64,000 nucleotides of DNA from JAIESQ01 sp964495375 (lineage in GTDB: Bacteria > Planctomycetota > Planctomycetia > Pirellulales > JAEUIK01): the NCBI GenBank assembly GCA_964495375.1, contig CAZBWM010000011.1, forward strand, positions 57,150-121,149, read 5' to 3'. Under the pieces are notes generated by a model that saw only the letters and a list, made by a program, of their open reading frames with translations, did no database searches and was not told where the DNA came from. How positions within the stretch are numbered: the first letter of the stretch is position 1; every line of letters begins with the position of its first letter. A program made the translations under genes and the position numbers. Shown here one piece after another: positions 26,971-34,973 of this stretch.

Positions 26971-28017
26971 ATGTTTTCTCGCTACCGAACAATCGCCAGT
27001 TGCTTGCTGACGCTCCTGCTCGTGGCGGCGCCGGCCCGGGGTCTCGATCAAATCCGCACGGCCAAGGGCACTGCCATCAACGGCACCGTCGAAGAGGCCA
27101 ATCCGCGCGAAGTGGCGATCAAGCTTCCCAATGGCAACATCGATCGGATCCCGGTCAACGAGATCGAGTACATCAAGTTCAATGGCGAGCCGCCGCAGTT
27201 GAACGTTGCCCGCACCGCTGCCCTGGGGGGCCGCTTTGAAGACGCGCTGCGCGTGCTCGAAAAACTGGCTGCCGAGAAGATCGACCGCGTCGACGTCCAA
27301 ACCGAAATTCAGTACCTCCAGGCCTTCAGCCAGGCGAAGTTGGCGCTCTCCGGCGGGGGAGACATCCTCGCGGCGGGCAAACAACTGCGCGAGTTCGTGC
27401 AAAAGAACGCCAGCAACTATCACTTCCTCGAAGCCAGCGAATTACTCGGCGATATCTTCACGGCGATCAACAAGCCCGACCTGGCCACGCAGCAATACGC
27501 GGCGGTCGAGCGGGGCGCGCCTTGGGAAAACGTCAAGATGCGCGTGCGGATTGCCAAGGGCTATGCCTTGCTGGCCCAGAACAAACCGCAAGACGCGCAG
27601 GCCGAATTCGACGGCGCGCTGGCCCTGGCCGGCAAGAGCGATTCGCCGCTCATCGTCCGCCAGCAGCAGGCCGCGCAGTTGGGCAAGGCCGCTTGCCTGG
27701 CCGCCGCCGACAAGGCCGCCGAGGGGATCACCATGACCGAGGCGGTCATCGCGGCCGCCGATCCCGAGCAAGGCGAGCTCTTCGCCCGGGCCTACAACAC
27801 GCTCGGCACGTGTCTGCGCGCGGCGGGCAAAAAGAAAGAAGCACTGTTGGCTTTCTTGCACGTCGACGTGCTGTACGCCGCGCAAGCCCAGGCCCACGCT
27901 GAAGCGCTCAAGAACCTGACCGAGCTCTGGCCCGAAGTTGGGCAACCGCAGCGGGCCGTCGAAGCCCAGGAGCTGCTCAAATCACGCTATCCCAATAGCC
28001 GCTGGGCGAAAGGCTGA
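26971..28017 (+). CDS. Secreted TPR-like protein
   Basis: A 348-aa protein with a signal peptide (IASCLLTLLLVAAPARG). It opens with a small beta domain (IRTAKGTAINGTVEEANPR ... IPVNEIEYIKF) and continues as helical TPR-like repeats, including YALLAQNKPQDAQAEFDGALAL. It ends close before an ExbB-like gene. An 18-base sequence repeated before the second ExbD gene lies just upstream of its ATG. Likely periplasmic; the partner or cargo is unknown. Confidence 0.75.
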   Translation: MFSRYRTIASCLLTLLLVAAPARGLDQIRTAKGTAINGTVEEANPREVAIKLPNGNIDRIPVNEIEYIKFNGEPPQLNVARTAALGGRFEDALRVLEKLAAEKIDRVDVQTEIQYLQAFSQAKLALSGGGDILAAGKQLREFVQKNASNYHFLEASELLGDIFTAINKPDLATQQYAAVERGAPWENVKMRVRIAKGYALLAQNKPQDAQAEFDGALALAGKSDSPLIVRQQQAAQLGKAACLAAADKAAEGITMTEAVIAAADPEQGELFARAYNTLGTCLRAAGKKKEALLAFLHVDVLYAAQAQAHAEALKNLTELWPEVGQPQRAVEAQELLKSRYPNSRWAKG

Positions 28018-28093
28018 CGCCCCTCGAACTGGTACGACTCGCCACGGCCGGCAACGCAATCAACTCACTCAATTAACTTGTGGAGCCCCTCGC

Positions 28094-28930
28094 ATGACCT
28101 CTCGTATCGAAACGCCGCTGGCGAAGCGGCCGATCGCTAACTGGCGTCTCCTCCTGTGCATGGTGGCCCTGGCCACCGGAGTGACGGCCCTTTGGGCCGG
28201 CTCGGCCACGGCTCAAGACGACGAAGCGCCAGCAGCCGCGGCCCCGGCCCCGGCAGCGCCCGCCGCGGCCGGAGATTCCACGGCAGCTCCGCCCGCCAAG
28301 CAGTCGATGCTCGGCTTTTTCTTTGGCGCCTTGGGTTGGAAGTACACGATCGCCTTTTTGTTCATCTCCTTCAGCTTTGTGGCGCTCTTGGTAATGAACC
28401 TGATGGCGGCCCGTCGCGATCAAATCATCCCACAGGCATTGGTCGACAGCTTCGAAGTGCAGCTCAATGAAAAGCGCTATCAAGAGGCCTTCGAGTCGGC
28501 CAAGGCCGACGACTCGATGCTCGGCAAGGTGCTGGCCGCCGGGATGGGGCAGCTCAAGCAAGGCTATGCGGCCGCCAACAACGCCATGCAAGAGGCCGGC
28601 ACCGACGAAAACATGAAGCTCGAACAGCGGCTCGGTTACATCGCCCTCATCGGCACCATCAGCCCGATGGTCGGCCTGCTCGGCACGGTTGATGGGATGG
28701 TGGCTTCGTTCCAGGTGATCGCGCAAAGTTCGACGTCGCCCAAGCCGTCCGAACTGGCTCAGGGTATTTCGATGGCCCTCATCACGACGCTCGTCGGTCT
28801 CTGGCTGGCGATTCCGGCCATTGCCGTACACAAGCTGCTCGGCAATCGGCTTTCGCGGCTGGTGTTCGAGGTCGGGGTCGCCAGCGAAGGTCTCATGTCG
28901 CGCTTCGCCGACGTCGGCAAGAAGGCTTAA
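28094..28930 (+). CDS. MotA/TolQ/ExbB family proton channel protein
   Basis: A 278-aa inner-membrane channel subunit. After a signal-like N-terminus (LLLCMVALATGVTALWAGSATA) and an Ala/Pro-rich linker come the family's first membrane helix (YTIAFLFISFSFVALLVMNL), the cytosolic loop, and the paired helices IALIGTISPMVGLLGTVDGM and ISMALITTLVGLWLAIPAIA. The GTVDGM and T-rich segments are the conserved proton-path elements. It uses the proton gradient with ExbD to energise an outer-membrane or periplasmic process. Two ExbD genes follow with 3 and 114 bases between. Confidence 0.92.
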   Translation: MTSRIETPLAKRPIANWRLLLCMVALATGVTALWAGSATAQDDEAPAAAAPAPAAPAAAGDSTAAPPAKQSMLGFFFGALGWKYTIAFLFISFSFVALLVMNLMAARRDQIIPQALVDSFEVQLNEKRYQEAFESAKADDSMLGKVLAAGMGQLKQGYAAANNAMQEAGTDENMKLEQRLGYIALIGTISPMVGLLGTVDGMVASFQVIAQSSTSPKPSELAQGISMALITTLVGLWLAIPAIAVHKLLGNRLSRLVFEVGVASEGLMSRFADVGKKA

Positions 28931-28933
28931 CCC

Positions 28934-29383
28934 ATGAAGGTCGATACCCACGCCCTGACCGAAACGACCGAGGGGGATATGACCCCCATGATCGACATGA
29001 CGTTCCAGCTCATCGCCTTCTTCATGGTGCTGATGAACTTCGGCGAAGGCGAGCAGGACGAACGCATCCGGCTGCCGCTGAGCCAATTGGCCAAGCCCCC
29101 CGACGCACCCAATGTCTGGCCGATGACGCTGCAACTCACGAACATAGGGACCGTGCTCTTCAACGGCGAGGAAGTGCCCGTGCAGGGTATTCGTCCGCTG
29201 CTGTTGCGCGAAAGCCAGGTGATGAAGGTCCAGGAGCGCGATCCCAAGGAAGCCACGATCATCATTCGGGCCGATGCCGGCGCCAAAACCGGTGAAGTGC
29301 AGGAGCTAATCGGCGTCTGCCAATCGCCGGGGATCGGCTTCGAGAAATTCGTGCTGCGCGCGAAACAACGCCAGGCCGATTAG
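28934..29383 (+). CDS. ExbD/TolR family protein
   Basis: A 149-aa protein with one N-terminal membrane helix preceded by DMTPMIDMTFQLIAFFMVLM, which carries the conserved membrane Asp of ExbD/TolR, and a periplasmic C-terminal domain. It starts 3 bases after the ExbB stop and is clearly in the same operon. Shorter in the helix-linker region than its downstream paralogue and without the same linker sequence. Confidence 0.9.
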   Translation: MKVDTHALTETTEGDMTPMIDMTFQLIAFFMVLMNFGEGEQDERIRLPLSQLAKPPDAPNVWPMTLQLTNIGTVLFNGEEVPVQGIRPLLLRESQVMKVQERDPKEATIIIRADAGAKTGEVQELIGVCQSPGIGFEKFVLRAKQRQAD

Positions 29384-29497
29384 CGATCTAGTGTTCGGTT
29401 TTCGTTGTTCGGAATTCAATCCTCGTTAGTCAGCCGGGGGTGAAAGCAGCCGACTCGCGTGTTTCAACTCTAGCCACTGACCACTAGCCACTACCCG

Positions 29498-29983
29498 ATG
29501 CTCAAACCCAAAGACCTGCCGAAAACCGAGAAGGTCGAGCTGCAGATGACGGCCATGATCGACGTCGTCTTTCAGCTCCTGATCTTCTTCATTCTCACGT
29601 TCAAGATCACCACGCCCGAAGGTGACTTCAACATCAAGATGCCGCTGGGTAAATCGTCGCCGCAATTGGCCGAGGAGATTCCACTCCCCCCGCTGATCGT
29701 GCGGCTCGAAGCCGGCTCCGATGGCCGGCTGGCCTCGATTTCGTTGGACAATCGCAAACTCAAGGGTTTCGACGAGTTGCACAACGTCGTGCTGAGCCGT
29801 GTCGGCGACGCTGGCCCCAGTGCCGCGGCGGAGATCGAGGTCGAACTCGATTGCGATTTCGAGCTGCGCTACGAGTTTGTCGTCGAGGCGATCACCGCCG
29901 TCTCCGGCAAGGTTGAGGGAAACAACATTTTGCCGCTCGTACAGAAGATCAAGTTCGCCAACCCCCGCAAGGCAGGAGGCTAG
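29498..29983 (+). CDS. ExbD/TolR family protein, second copy
   Basis: A 161-aa second ExbD-like protein. The membrane Asp is in MTAMIDVVFQLLIFFILTF. The periplasmic part includes LPPLIVRLEAGSDGRLASIS. Two different ExbD subunits with one ExbB suggest a heteromeric stator. A 114-base gap before it contains an 18-base repeat and may hold its own start signals. The gene faces the Xer recombinase gene across a palindrome. Confidence 0.9.
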   Translation: MLKPKDLPKTEKVELQMTAMIDVVFQLLIFFILTFKITTPEGDFNIKMPLGKSSPQLAEEIPLPPLIVRLEAGSDGRLASISLDNRKLKGFDELHNVVLSRVGDAGPSAAAEIEVELDCDFELRYEFVVEAITAVSGKVEGNNILPLVQKIKFANPRKAGG

Positions 29984-30001
29984 TTTTCAGATTTCAGTGT
30001 T

Positions 30002-30041
30002 CAGTTTTCAGTACTTGTTGCCTACGGAACACTGAAAACTG
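30002..30041. terminator. 11-bp palindrome between convergent genes
   Basis: CAGTTTTCAGT (30002-30012) and ACTGAAAACTG (30031-30041) pair perfectly across an 18-base loop. Further copies of the word AGTTTTCAG flank it (29982-30054). It lies between the converging ExbD and recombinase genes, so a bidirectional terminator is likely. Confidence 0.6.
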
Positions 30042-30059
30042 ACCACTGAAAACTCTCTC

Positions 30060-30998
30060 TTACGCCCGCGGATGGAACCGCGCGTGTACCGCTTTCAAGC
30101 GCCGCTGATCGACGTGCGTGTAGATTTGCGTCGTCGCAATATTGGCGTGCCCCAGCAGTTCTTGCACTTGTCGTAGATCGGCCCCGCCCGAGAGCAAATG
30201 CGTCGCGAAGGTGTGCCTTAACCAGTGAGGGCTGACGTCGGCCGGCGCCCCCGCCTGCACGGCATAGCGCTTGATCAACTCCCAGATCCGCTCGCGGGCC
30301 AGTGGTCGCCCGCGCCGCGACACCAAGAGCCACGCCGGGGCCGGCGAGCGCCCGGCGATAAACTTGGGGCGCTCCTGCTCGAGATACGCTTCGACCGCGG
30401 CCACGGCCCGTTGCCCCAAGGGGACCATGCGTTCCTTGTTTCCCTTGCCTCGGCACCGGCAATAGCTCTCCGCCAGGTGGACATCTTCGAGCCGGATGCT
30501 GGCCAGTTCGGAGACACGGCAGCCCGTCGCGTACAGCAGCTCGAGGATCGCGCGATCGCGCCGCCAGGCGGGCTGCGGCGCTCGAGGGCACTCGAGCATC
30601 TTCTGCAACTGGGGCGCGCCGACGACGTGCGGCACGCGCTCCCACAGCTTGGGGCTTCCCAACAGCTCGGCGAGATTTTCTTCGAGTACTCCTTCGAGCT
30701 GTAGATAGCGGAAGAACATCCGCAGGCTGACGATGTGCCGGCCGATCGACGCGGGAGCCAGGCTTTGCTTGGCCAACCAGGCGGCGTAGTCGGCCAGTTC
30801 GCGGATCGTGAGCTTCGTGGCGTTGCGATTGCCGAGCCAATCGCGGAACCGCCTTAGATCGCGCTCGTACGCCCGCACCGTGTTGTCGGCCAAATGGCAC
30901 TGCGATCGCAGGTAGCCGGGAAACTGGTCATACCAAGAGCCCAGGTCGGCTCGCGGCGACTGCGACGGCGGCAAAACAACGCGGCGGCGTGGGCACAT
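30060..30998 (-). CDS. Tyrosine recombinase XerC/XerD-like
   Basis: A 312-aa site-specific recombinase. The N-terminal SAM-like DNA-binding domain (about 20-115) is followed by the catalytic domain with R161, K185, H258, R261 (HWLRHTFATH), H284 (LLGHANIATT) and nucleophile Y293. All six catalytic residues are present. Length and sequence fit the housekeeping Xer pair that resolves chromosome dimers at dif; XerC and XerD cannot be told apart here. No phage or integron genes are nearby, which argues against an integrase. The start at 30998 lacks a strong ribosome site. Confidence 0.9.
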   Translation of the reverse strand: MCPRRRVVLPPSQSPRADLGSWYDQFPGYLRSQCHLADNTVRAYERDLRRFRDWLGNRNATKLTIRELADYAAWLAKQSLAPASIGRHIVSLRMFFRYLQLEGVLEENLAELLGSPKLWERVPHVVGAPQLQKMLECPRAPQPAWRRDRAILELLYATGCRVSELASIRLEDVHLAESYCRCRGKGNKERMVPLGQRAVAAVEAYLEQERPKFIAGRSPAPAWLLVSRRGRPLARERIWELIKRYAVQAGAPADVSPHWLRHTFATHLLSGGADLRQVQELLGHANIATTQIYTHVDQRRLKAVHARFHPRA

Positions 30999-31255
30999 GC
31001 AACGGGTCTCGCGCGGCGGGGCTCCCTCTGCTCGGCGTCGGCAACCGTGGGGGCGCAGCTAGAGCCAATTCACGTACGGCCCGTCGCGGGCGATTGCCAA
31101 TCGCTACAATCGTCAAGGTCGCCTGGCAGGCGCTACCAAGCGGGGGGCGGTTCCCTTAGAATCGTGCTAGCGACGCTGCGCCCTGCCCCCGCCCGATGCG
31201 CCACCGCAGCCGTTTCGCGCGCCCAACTTTTGGCCAAGGAAAAGGCACGCCACTG

Positions 31256-32215
31256 ATGAGCATCGACACGCTGGACCCAAGCACGCCGCCGCGCACCTGG
31301 ACCAGGCGGCATTTACTGAGCCTCGAAGAGCTCTCGGCCGAAGAAATCACGCTGATCCTCGACACGGCCGTGGGCTTCAAAGAAGCCGCCCGGCACGCCC
31401 GTCATAAGTCGTCTCTCTTGGCCGGCAAAACCGTCGCCAATCTGTTCTTCGAAAACTCGACGCGCACCCGCACCAGCTTTGCGCTGGCCGCCCGCCGGTT
31501 GGGGGCCGACACGGTCGACTTCTCGTCGAGCGGCAGTAGCCTGTCGAAGGGCGAGACCTTTATCGACACGGCCAAGAATATCGAGGCCATGGGCGTAGAC
31601 CTGGTCGTCGTCCGGCATCGCACGCCGGGCACTCCGCAACTCCTGGCGCAAAACCTCGGCGTCTCGGTCGTCAACGCCGGCGACGGTCCGCACGAGCACC
31701 CCACGCAAGGTCTGCTGGACGTCCTGACCATTCGCGATCATCTGGGGCGCATTGCCGGCCTGACCGTGGCCCTGGTAGGCGACATCGCGCACAGCCGCAC
31801 CGCCCGCTCGAACTTGTGGGCCCTCAAGCGTCTCGGCGCGCACGTGATTCTGTGCGGCCCGGCAACGCTCGTCTCCAAGCGTTGGGAAGAGCTCGATGTC
31901 GAAGTGTGCCACAACCTCGACGACATCCTGCCGCGCTGCGATGTCGTGAATCTCTTGCGCATTCAGTTCGAGCGGCAGTCGACGTCGCCGTTCCCCTCGG
32001 TTCGCGAGTACGCCCACTTGTACGCCATGAACGGCGAGCGGCTGGCCCGCGCCAAAGACAACATCCTCATTCTGGCGCCAGGCCCGATCAACCGCGGGGT
32101 CGAGGTCACGCCCGACGTGGCCGATGGCCCGCATTCGGTGATCTTGGAGCAAGTGACCAACGGCGTGGCGGTGCGGATGGCCGTGCTCAAGCTGCTGCTG
32201 GGAGGCCGATCATGA
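31256..32215 (+). CDS. pyrB: Aspartate carbamoyltransferase catalytic subunit
   Basis: A 319-aa enzyme of pyrimidine synthesis: carbamoyl phosphate plus aspartate to carbamoyl aspartate. The carbamoyl-phosphate site is FFENSTRTRTSF; the HRTPGTP and GDGPHEHPTQGLLD segments are also typical. Start at 31256, with a purine-rich AAGGAAAAGG stretch upstream; the frame to 31196 has no support. The pyrC gene overlaps its stop by 4 bases (ATGA). No regulatory pyrI gene is present beside it. A TACAAT word at 31105-31110 in the upstream gap could be a -10 but lacks a good -35. Confidence 0.95.
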   Translation: MSIDTLDPSTPPRTWTRRHLLSLEELSAEEITLILDTAVGFKEAARHARHKSSLLAGKTVANLFFENSTRTRTSFALAARRLGADTVDFSSSGSSLSKGETFIDTAKNIEAMGVDLVVVRHRTPGTPQLLAQNLGVSVVNAGDGPHEHPTQGLLDVLTIRDHLGRIAGLTVALVGDIAHSRTARSNLWALKRLGAHVILCGPATLVSKRWEELDVEVCHNLDDILPRCDVVNLLRIQFERQSTSPFPSVREYAHLYAMNGERLARAKDNILILAPGPINRGVEVTPDVADGPHSVILEQVTNGVAVRMAVLKLLLGGRS

Positions 32216-33492
32216 GCAGCCTGCTCGTCGAAGGGGGCCGCGTCATCGATCCTGCCGCAGGGGTCGACCGCGTCACCAATCTGTTGATCGAAGAGGGGCG
32301 CGTCGTCGGGCTCGACGTGCCGGCCAACGGACAGGCGCGGATCATCAACGCCCGCGGCCGTATCGTGTCGCCGGGCTTGATCGATATGCACGTTCACCTC
32401 CGCGAGCCAGGGCGCGAAGAGGACGAGACCATTCGCACCGGCACGGCGGCCGCCCTGGCCGGCGGCTTCACGTCGATTGCCTGCATCCCGAACACCGAGC
32501 CGCCGATCGACACCCAGGCGCAGGTCGAGTTCATTCAGCATCAGGCCAAGCGGGCCGATCAGGCCAACGTGTTCGTCGTTGCCTGCGTCAGCAAGAACCG
32601 CGAGGGGCACGAGCTCGCCGAGATCGGCCAGTTGGTCGAGGCCGGCGCCGTCGGCTTCACCGACGACGGCGCGCCGATCTTCGACCCCGAGCTGTTGCGC
32701 AGGGCGTTCGAGTACTGCCTGATGTTCGACAAGCCGATCCTCAACCACTGCGAGGTCCGCGAGCTCACCAAAGGCGGCGTGATGCACGAGGGCTCGGTCT
32801 CGCTGCAATTGGGCCTGACCGGGATGCCCGCCGCCGCCGAAGACGTCATGACCGGTCGCGATATCATCCTCGCGCAAACCACCGGCGGGCGCCTGCATAT
32901 CATGCACATCTCCACCGCCGGCAGCATTGAGCTGGTGCGGCGCGCCAAGTCGCGCGGCGTGCGGGTGACCACCGAAGTTTGCCCGCATCACTTCACGCTC
33001 ACCGACGAGTCGCTGCGCAGCTTCGACTCGAACTTCAAGATGAGCCCGCCGCTGCGCACGGCCACGGATGTCGAAGCCTGCATCGCTGGCCTGCGCGACG
33101 GCACGATCGACTGCATCGTCACCGATCACGCGCCGCACGCCCGCGAGAAGAAGATGCAGGAGCTCGACCGCGCGCCGTTCGGCATCGTCGGTTTGGAGAC
33201 GGCGCTGGGGCTCGTCGCGACCGAGCTCGTCGAGCCAGGGCATCTCGACTGGCCCGGCGCGATCGCCAAGATGACCTGCAACCCGGCCCGCATTTTGCAG
33301 CTCGAGAACAAAGGGACGCTCCGCCCGGGGGCCGACGCCGACGTGACGATCATCGACCCCGAGCGGCAGTGGACGGTCGACGCCACGAAGTTCCGCTCGA
33401 AGAGCACGAATTCGCCGTTCGTGGGCCGGCAGCTCAAAGGCCGGGCCGACACCGTGATCGTCGGCGGCCGGGTGAAATTCGTCGCGGACTAA
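32212..33492 (+). CDS. pyrC: Dihydroorotase
   Basis: A 426-aa class I dihydroorotase, which closes carbamoyl aspartate to dihydroorotate. The metal-binding segment DMHVHLREPG is followed by the late TDHAPHA motif and by CPHHFTLTDE. Length fits the bacterial class I type, which commonly assembles with aspartate carbamoyltransferase. It overlaps pyrB by 4 bases, so both are made from one transcript by coupled translation. Confidence 0.95.
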   Translation: MSSLLVEGGRVIDPAAGVDRVTNLLIEEGRVVGLDVPANGQARIINARGRIVSPGLIDMHVHLREPGREEDETIRTGTAAALAGGFTSIACIPNTEPPIDTQAQVEFIQHQAKRADQANVFVVACVSKNREGHELAEIGQLVEAGAVGFTDDGAPIFDPELLRRAFEYCLMFDKPILNHCEVRELTKGGVMHEGSVSLQLGLTGMPAAAEDVMTGRDIILAQTTGGRLHIMHISTAGSIELVRRAKSRGVRVTTEVCPHHFTLTDESLRSFDSNFKMSPPLRTATDVEACIAGLRDGTIDCIVTDHAPHAREKKMQELDRAPFGIVGLETALGLVATELVEPGHLDWPGAIAKMTCNPARILQLENKGTLRPGADADVTIIDPERQWTVDATKFRSKSTNSPFVGRQLKGRADTVIVGGRVKFVAD

Positions 33493-33554
33493 GGGCCTAT
33501 CCTAGAACAGATCGCGGCGCTGCTCGGATTGGGTCTCAGCTAGTCGGCCTACGC

Positions 33555-34148
33555 ATGTCGCTGTTAGTCGACGGTTACAACCTGATCTACGCGGCCAACA
33601 TCGTGGGGCCCGGCATTGGCCCGCGCGGCTTGGAGCGGGCGCGGCAGGCACTGTTGGACACGCTGGCGGCCGCATTGCCTGACGCCGAGCGATCGCGGAC
33701 CGTGATTGTCTTCGACGCGGCGTCCGCTCCCCCCGGCTTGCCCCGGCAGCTCACGCATCAAGGGATGCTGGTGCGGTTCGCGGCGGGCTACGAGAGCGCC
33801 GACGAACTGCTCGAAGAGCTAATCGTGGCCGACACGGCCCCCAAGCGGCTGACCGTGGTCTCGAGCGATCACCGCGTGCAGCGGGCGGCGCGCAAACGCC
33901 GCGCGAAGGCCATCGATAGCGACGTCTGGTTCGCTGAGGTGCAACGTCAGCGCAAGGCGCAGCCAGAGAAGCCAGGGGCCACTACCATCGACGAGCCGCG
34001 CCGCACGGCCACACTGTCTCCCGAAGAGATCGAGAAGCTTACGCGCGATGTAGAGAATGATTCGCGCGACAACATGTCAATCTTCCCAAAAGAGTTCTTC
34101 GAGGAGGATTTCGACAAGGACGCTTTCGACGAAGAGGACGATCGATAA
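33555..34148 (+). CDS. NYN-domain (YacP-like) nuclease
   Basis: A 197-aa protein with a PIN-like NYN domain: it begins LLVDGYNLIY with the first acidic residue, continues TVIVFDAAS, and has VVSSDHRVQRAAR later. YacP-like proteins are putative RNA-cleaving enzymes. The C-terminal tail is very acidic (EEFFEEDFDKDAFDEEDD region). It follows pyrC by 62 bases on the same strand, with no visible terminator between. Confidence 0.85.
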   Translation: MSLLVDGYNLIYAANIVGPGIGPRGLERARQALLDTLAAALPDAERSRTVIVFDAASAPPGLPRQLTHQGMLVRFAAGYESADELLEELIVADTAPKRLTVVSSDHRVQRAARKRRAKAIDSDVWFAEVQRQRKAQPEKPGATTIDEPRRTATLSPEEIEKLTRDVENDSRDNMSIFPKEFFEEDFDKDAFDEEDDR

Positions 34149-34196
34149 GGACGACTTCTAAGCTCCAGCGCGAATTCGAGTGCAATTTTGCTTAAG

Positions 34197-34258
34197 CCCA
34201 GGGAAGGTCCGCGATAAGCCTGAACCTTGCCAGCACGCTTCCATCGGCCTTCCCTGGG
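34197..34258. repeat. REP-like palindrome, left of the transposase remnant
   Basis: Begins CCCAGGGAAGGTCCGCG and ends CGGCCTTCCCTGGG, so its two ends pair. The inverted counterpart is at 34853-34913. Confidence 0.75.
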
Positions 34259-34270
34259 TCAAGCGCGTCG

Positions 34271-34811
34271 TCACGTTGCTGCGGTCGGATCTTGATTCCA
34301 AATTCCGATCCACGCCCCCTCTCGATCGTGCCGCTTGATATACCGATAGGCGTTTTCTTGATGGGCGCGATCGCGGATGCGAAGCGCCTTGCCACGAACG
34401 CCCACACAGGCGGCCTTGCCAACCTTTTGAGCGCAGTTCGAGTGTCCCACATCGTTTCGCCCGTCCTGCGAGATGACGAACTCGCTTCGTCTCAACCTTG
34501 ACGAGCAAGTGAACGTGTTGCCCACTGACCGCCATGATGAGCACCCATACGCGTCGTTTCGTCAGCTCGCGCCACATCGCGCGGCCGAGACACGCTTTGT
34601 AGCGATGAGGAATGACCACGGGCGGTTGCACTAAAGAGTCCCGGCTGCGTCGCGCTTTGTCGTCGTAAAGTCCGCGCGGCGGCGGGTTCTTGTAATCGCC
34701 ATCGACATGCTCGCGATGATGCCGCGTGCGAAATCCGCGAGCGTCACCGTAAAGCCAGGCGCCATAGGTGGTCAACACGATGTGGTGCCAACGACGACGA
34801 TCTCGAGGCAC
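34271..34811 (-). pseudogene. REP-associated (IS200/Y1) transposase, frameshifted
   Basis: The N-terminal part reads RRRWHHIVLTTYGAWLYGD and reaches the HUH site SGQHVHLLVK, the hallmark of Y1/RAYT transposases. Near 34404 a single extra base shifts the frame: before it the product reads GWQGRL, and in the other frame it continues GVRGKALRIRDRAHQENAYRYI to a stop at 34271. The tyrosine-bearing C-terminal helix is therefore out of frame. It is flanked by two inverted palindromes, as expected for a RAYT that copied such elements. The GTG at 34811 is a guess at the original start. Confidence 0.8.
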
Positions 34812-34852
34812 GGAAATGCTCCAGTAAAATGGCGCTGTTGCCGCTACGAATT

Positions 34853-34913
34853 CCCAGGGAAGGCCGGCGACGTTGCTCGTCAAGAAAGAGAATATCCGCG
34901 GACCTTCCCTGGG
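34853..34913. repeat. REP-like palindrome, right of the transposase remnant
   Basis: Begins CCCAGGGAAGGCCGG and ends CCGCGGACCTTCCCTGGG. It is the reverse of the copy at 34197-34258 at both ends, with a diverged middle. Confidence 0.75.
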
Positions 34914-34973
34914 CTTGAGGGCAATCTGAGTCTAACCGTGCGCGGAAACGGATATCCATTTTCAAGCGCGTCC

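Noticed and set aside
30060..30998. Reading the Xer gene as a phage or integron integrase
   Set aside because: No phage, cassette or attachment sites nearby; size and motifs fit the housekeeping Xer pair.
31105..31162. TACAAT and TAGAAT words upstream of pyrB
   Set aside because: No acceptable -35 at the right distance for either; not listed as a promoter.
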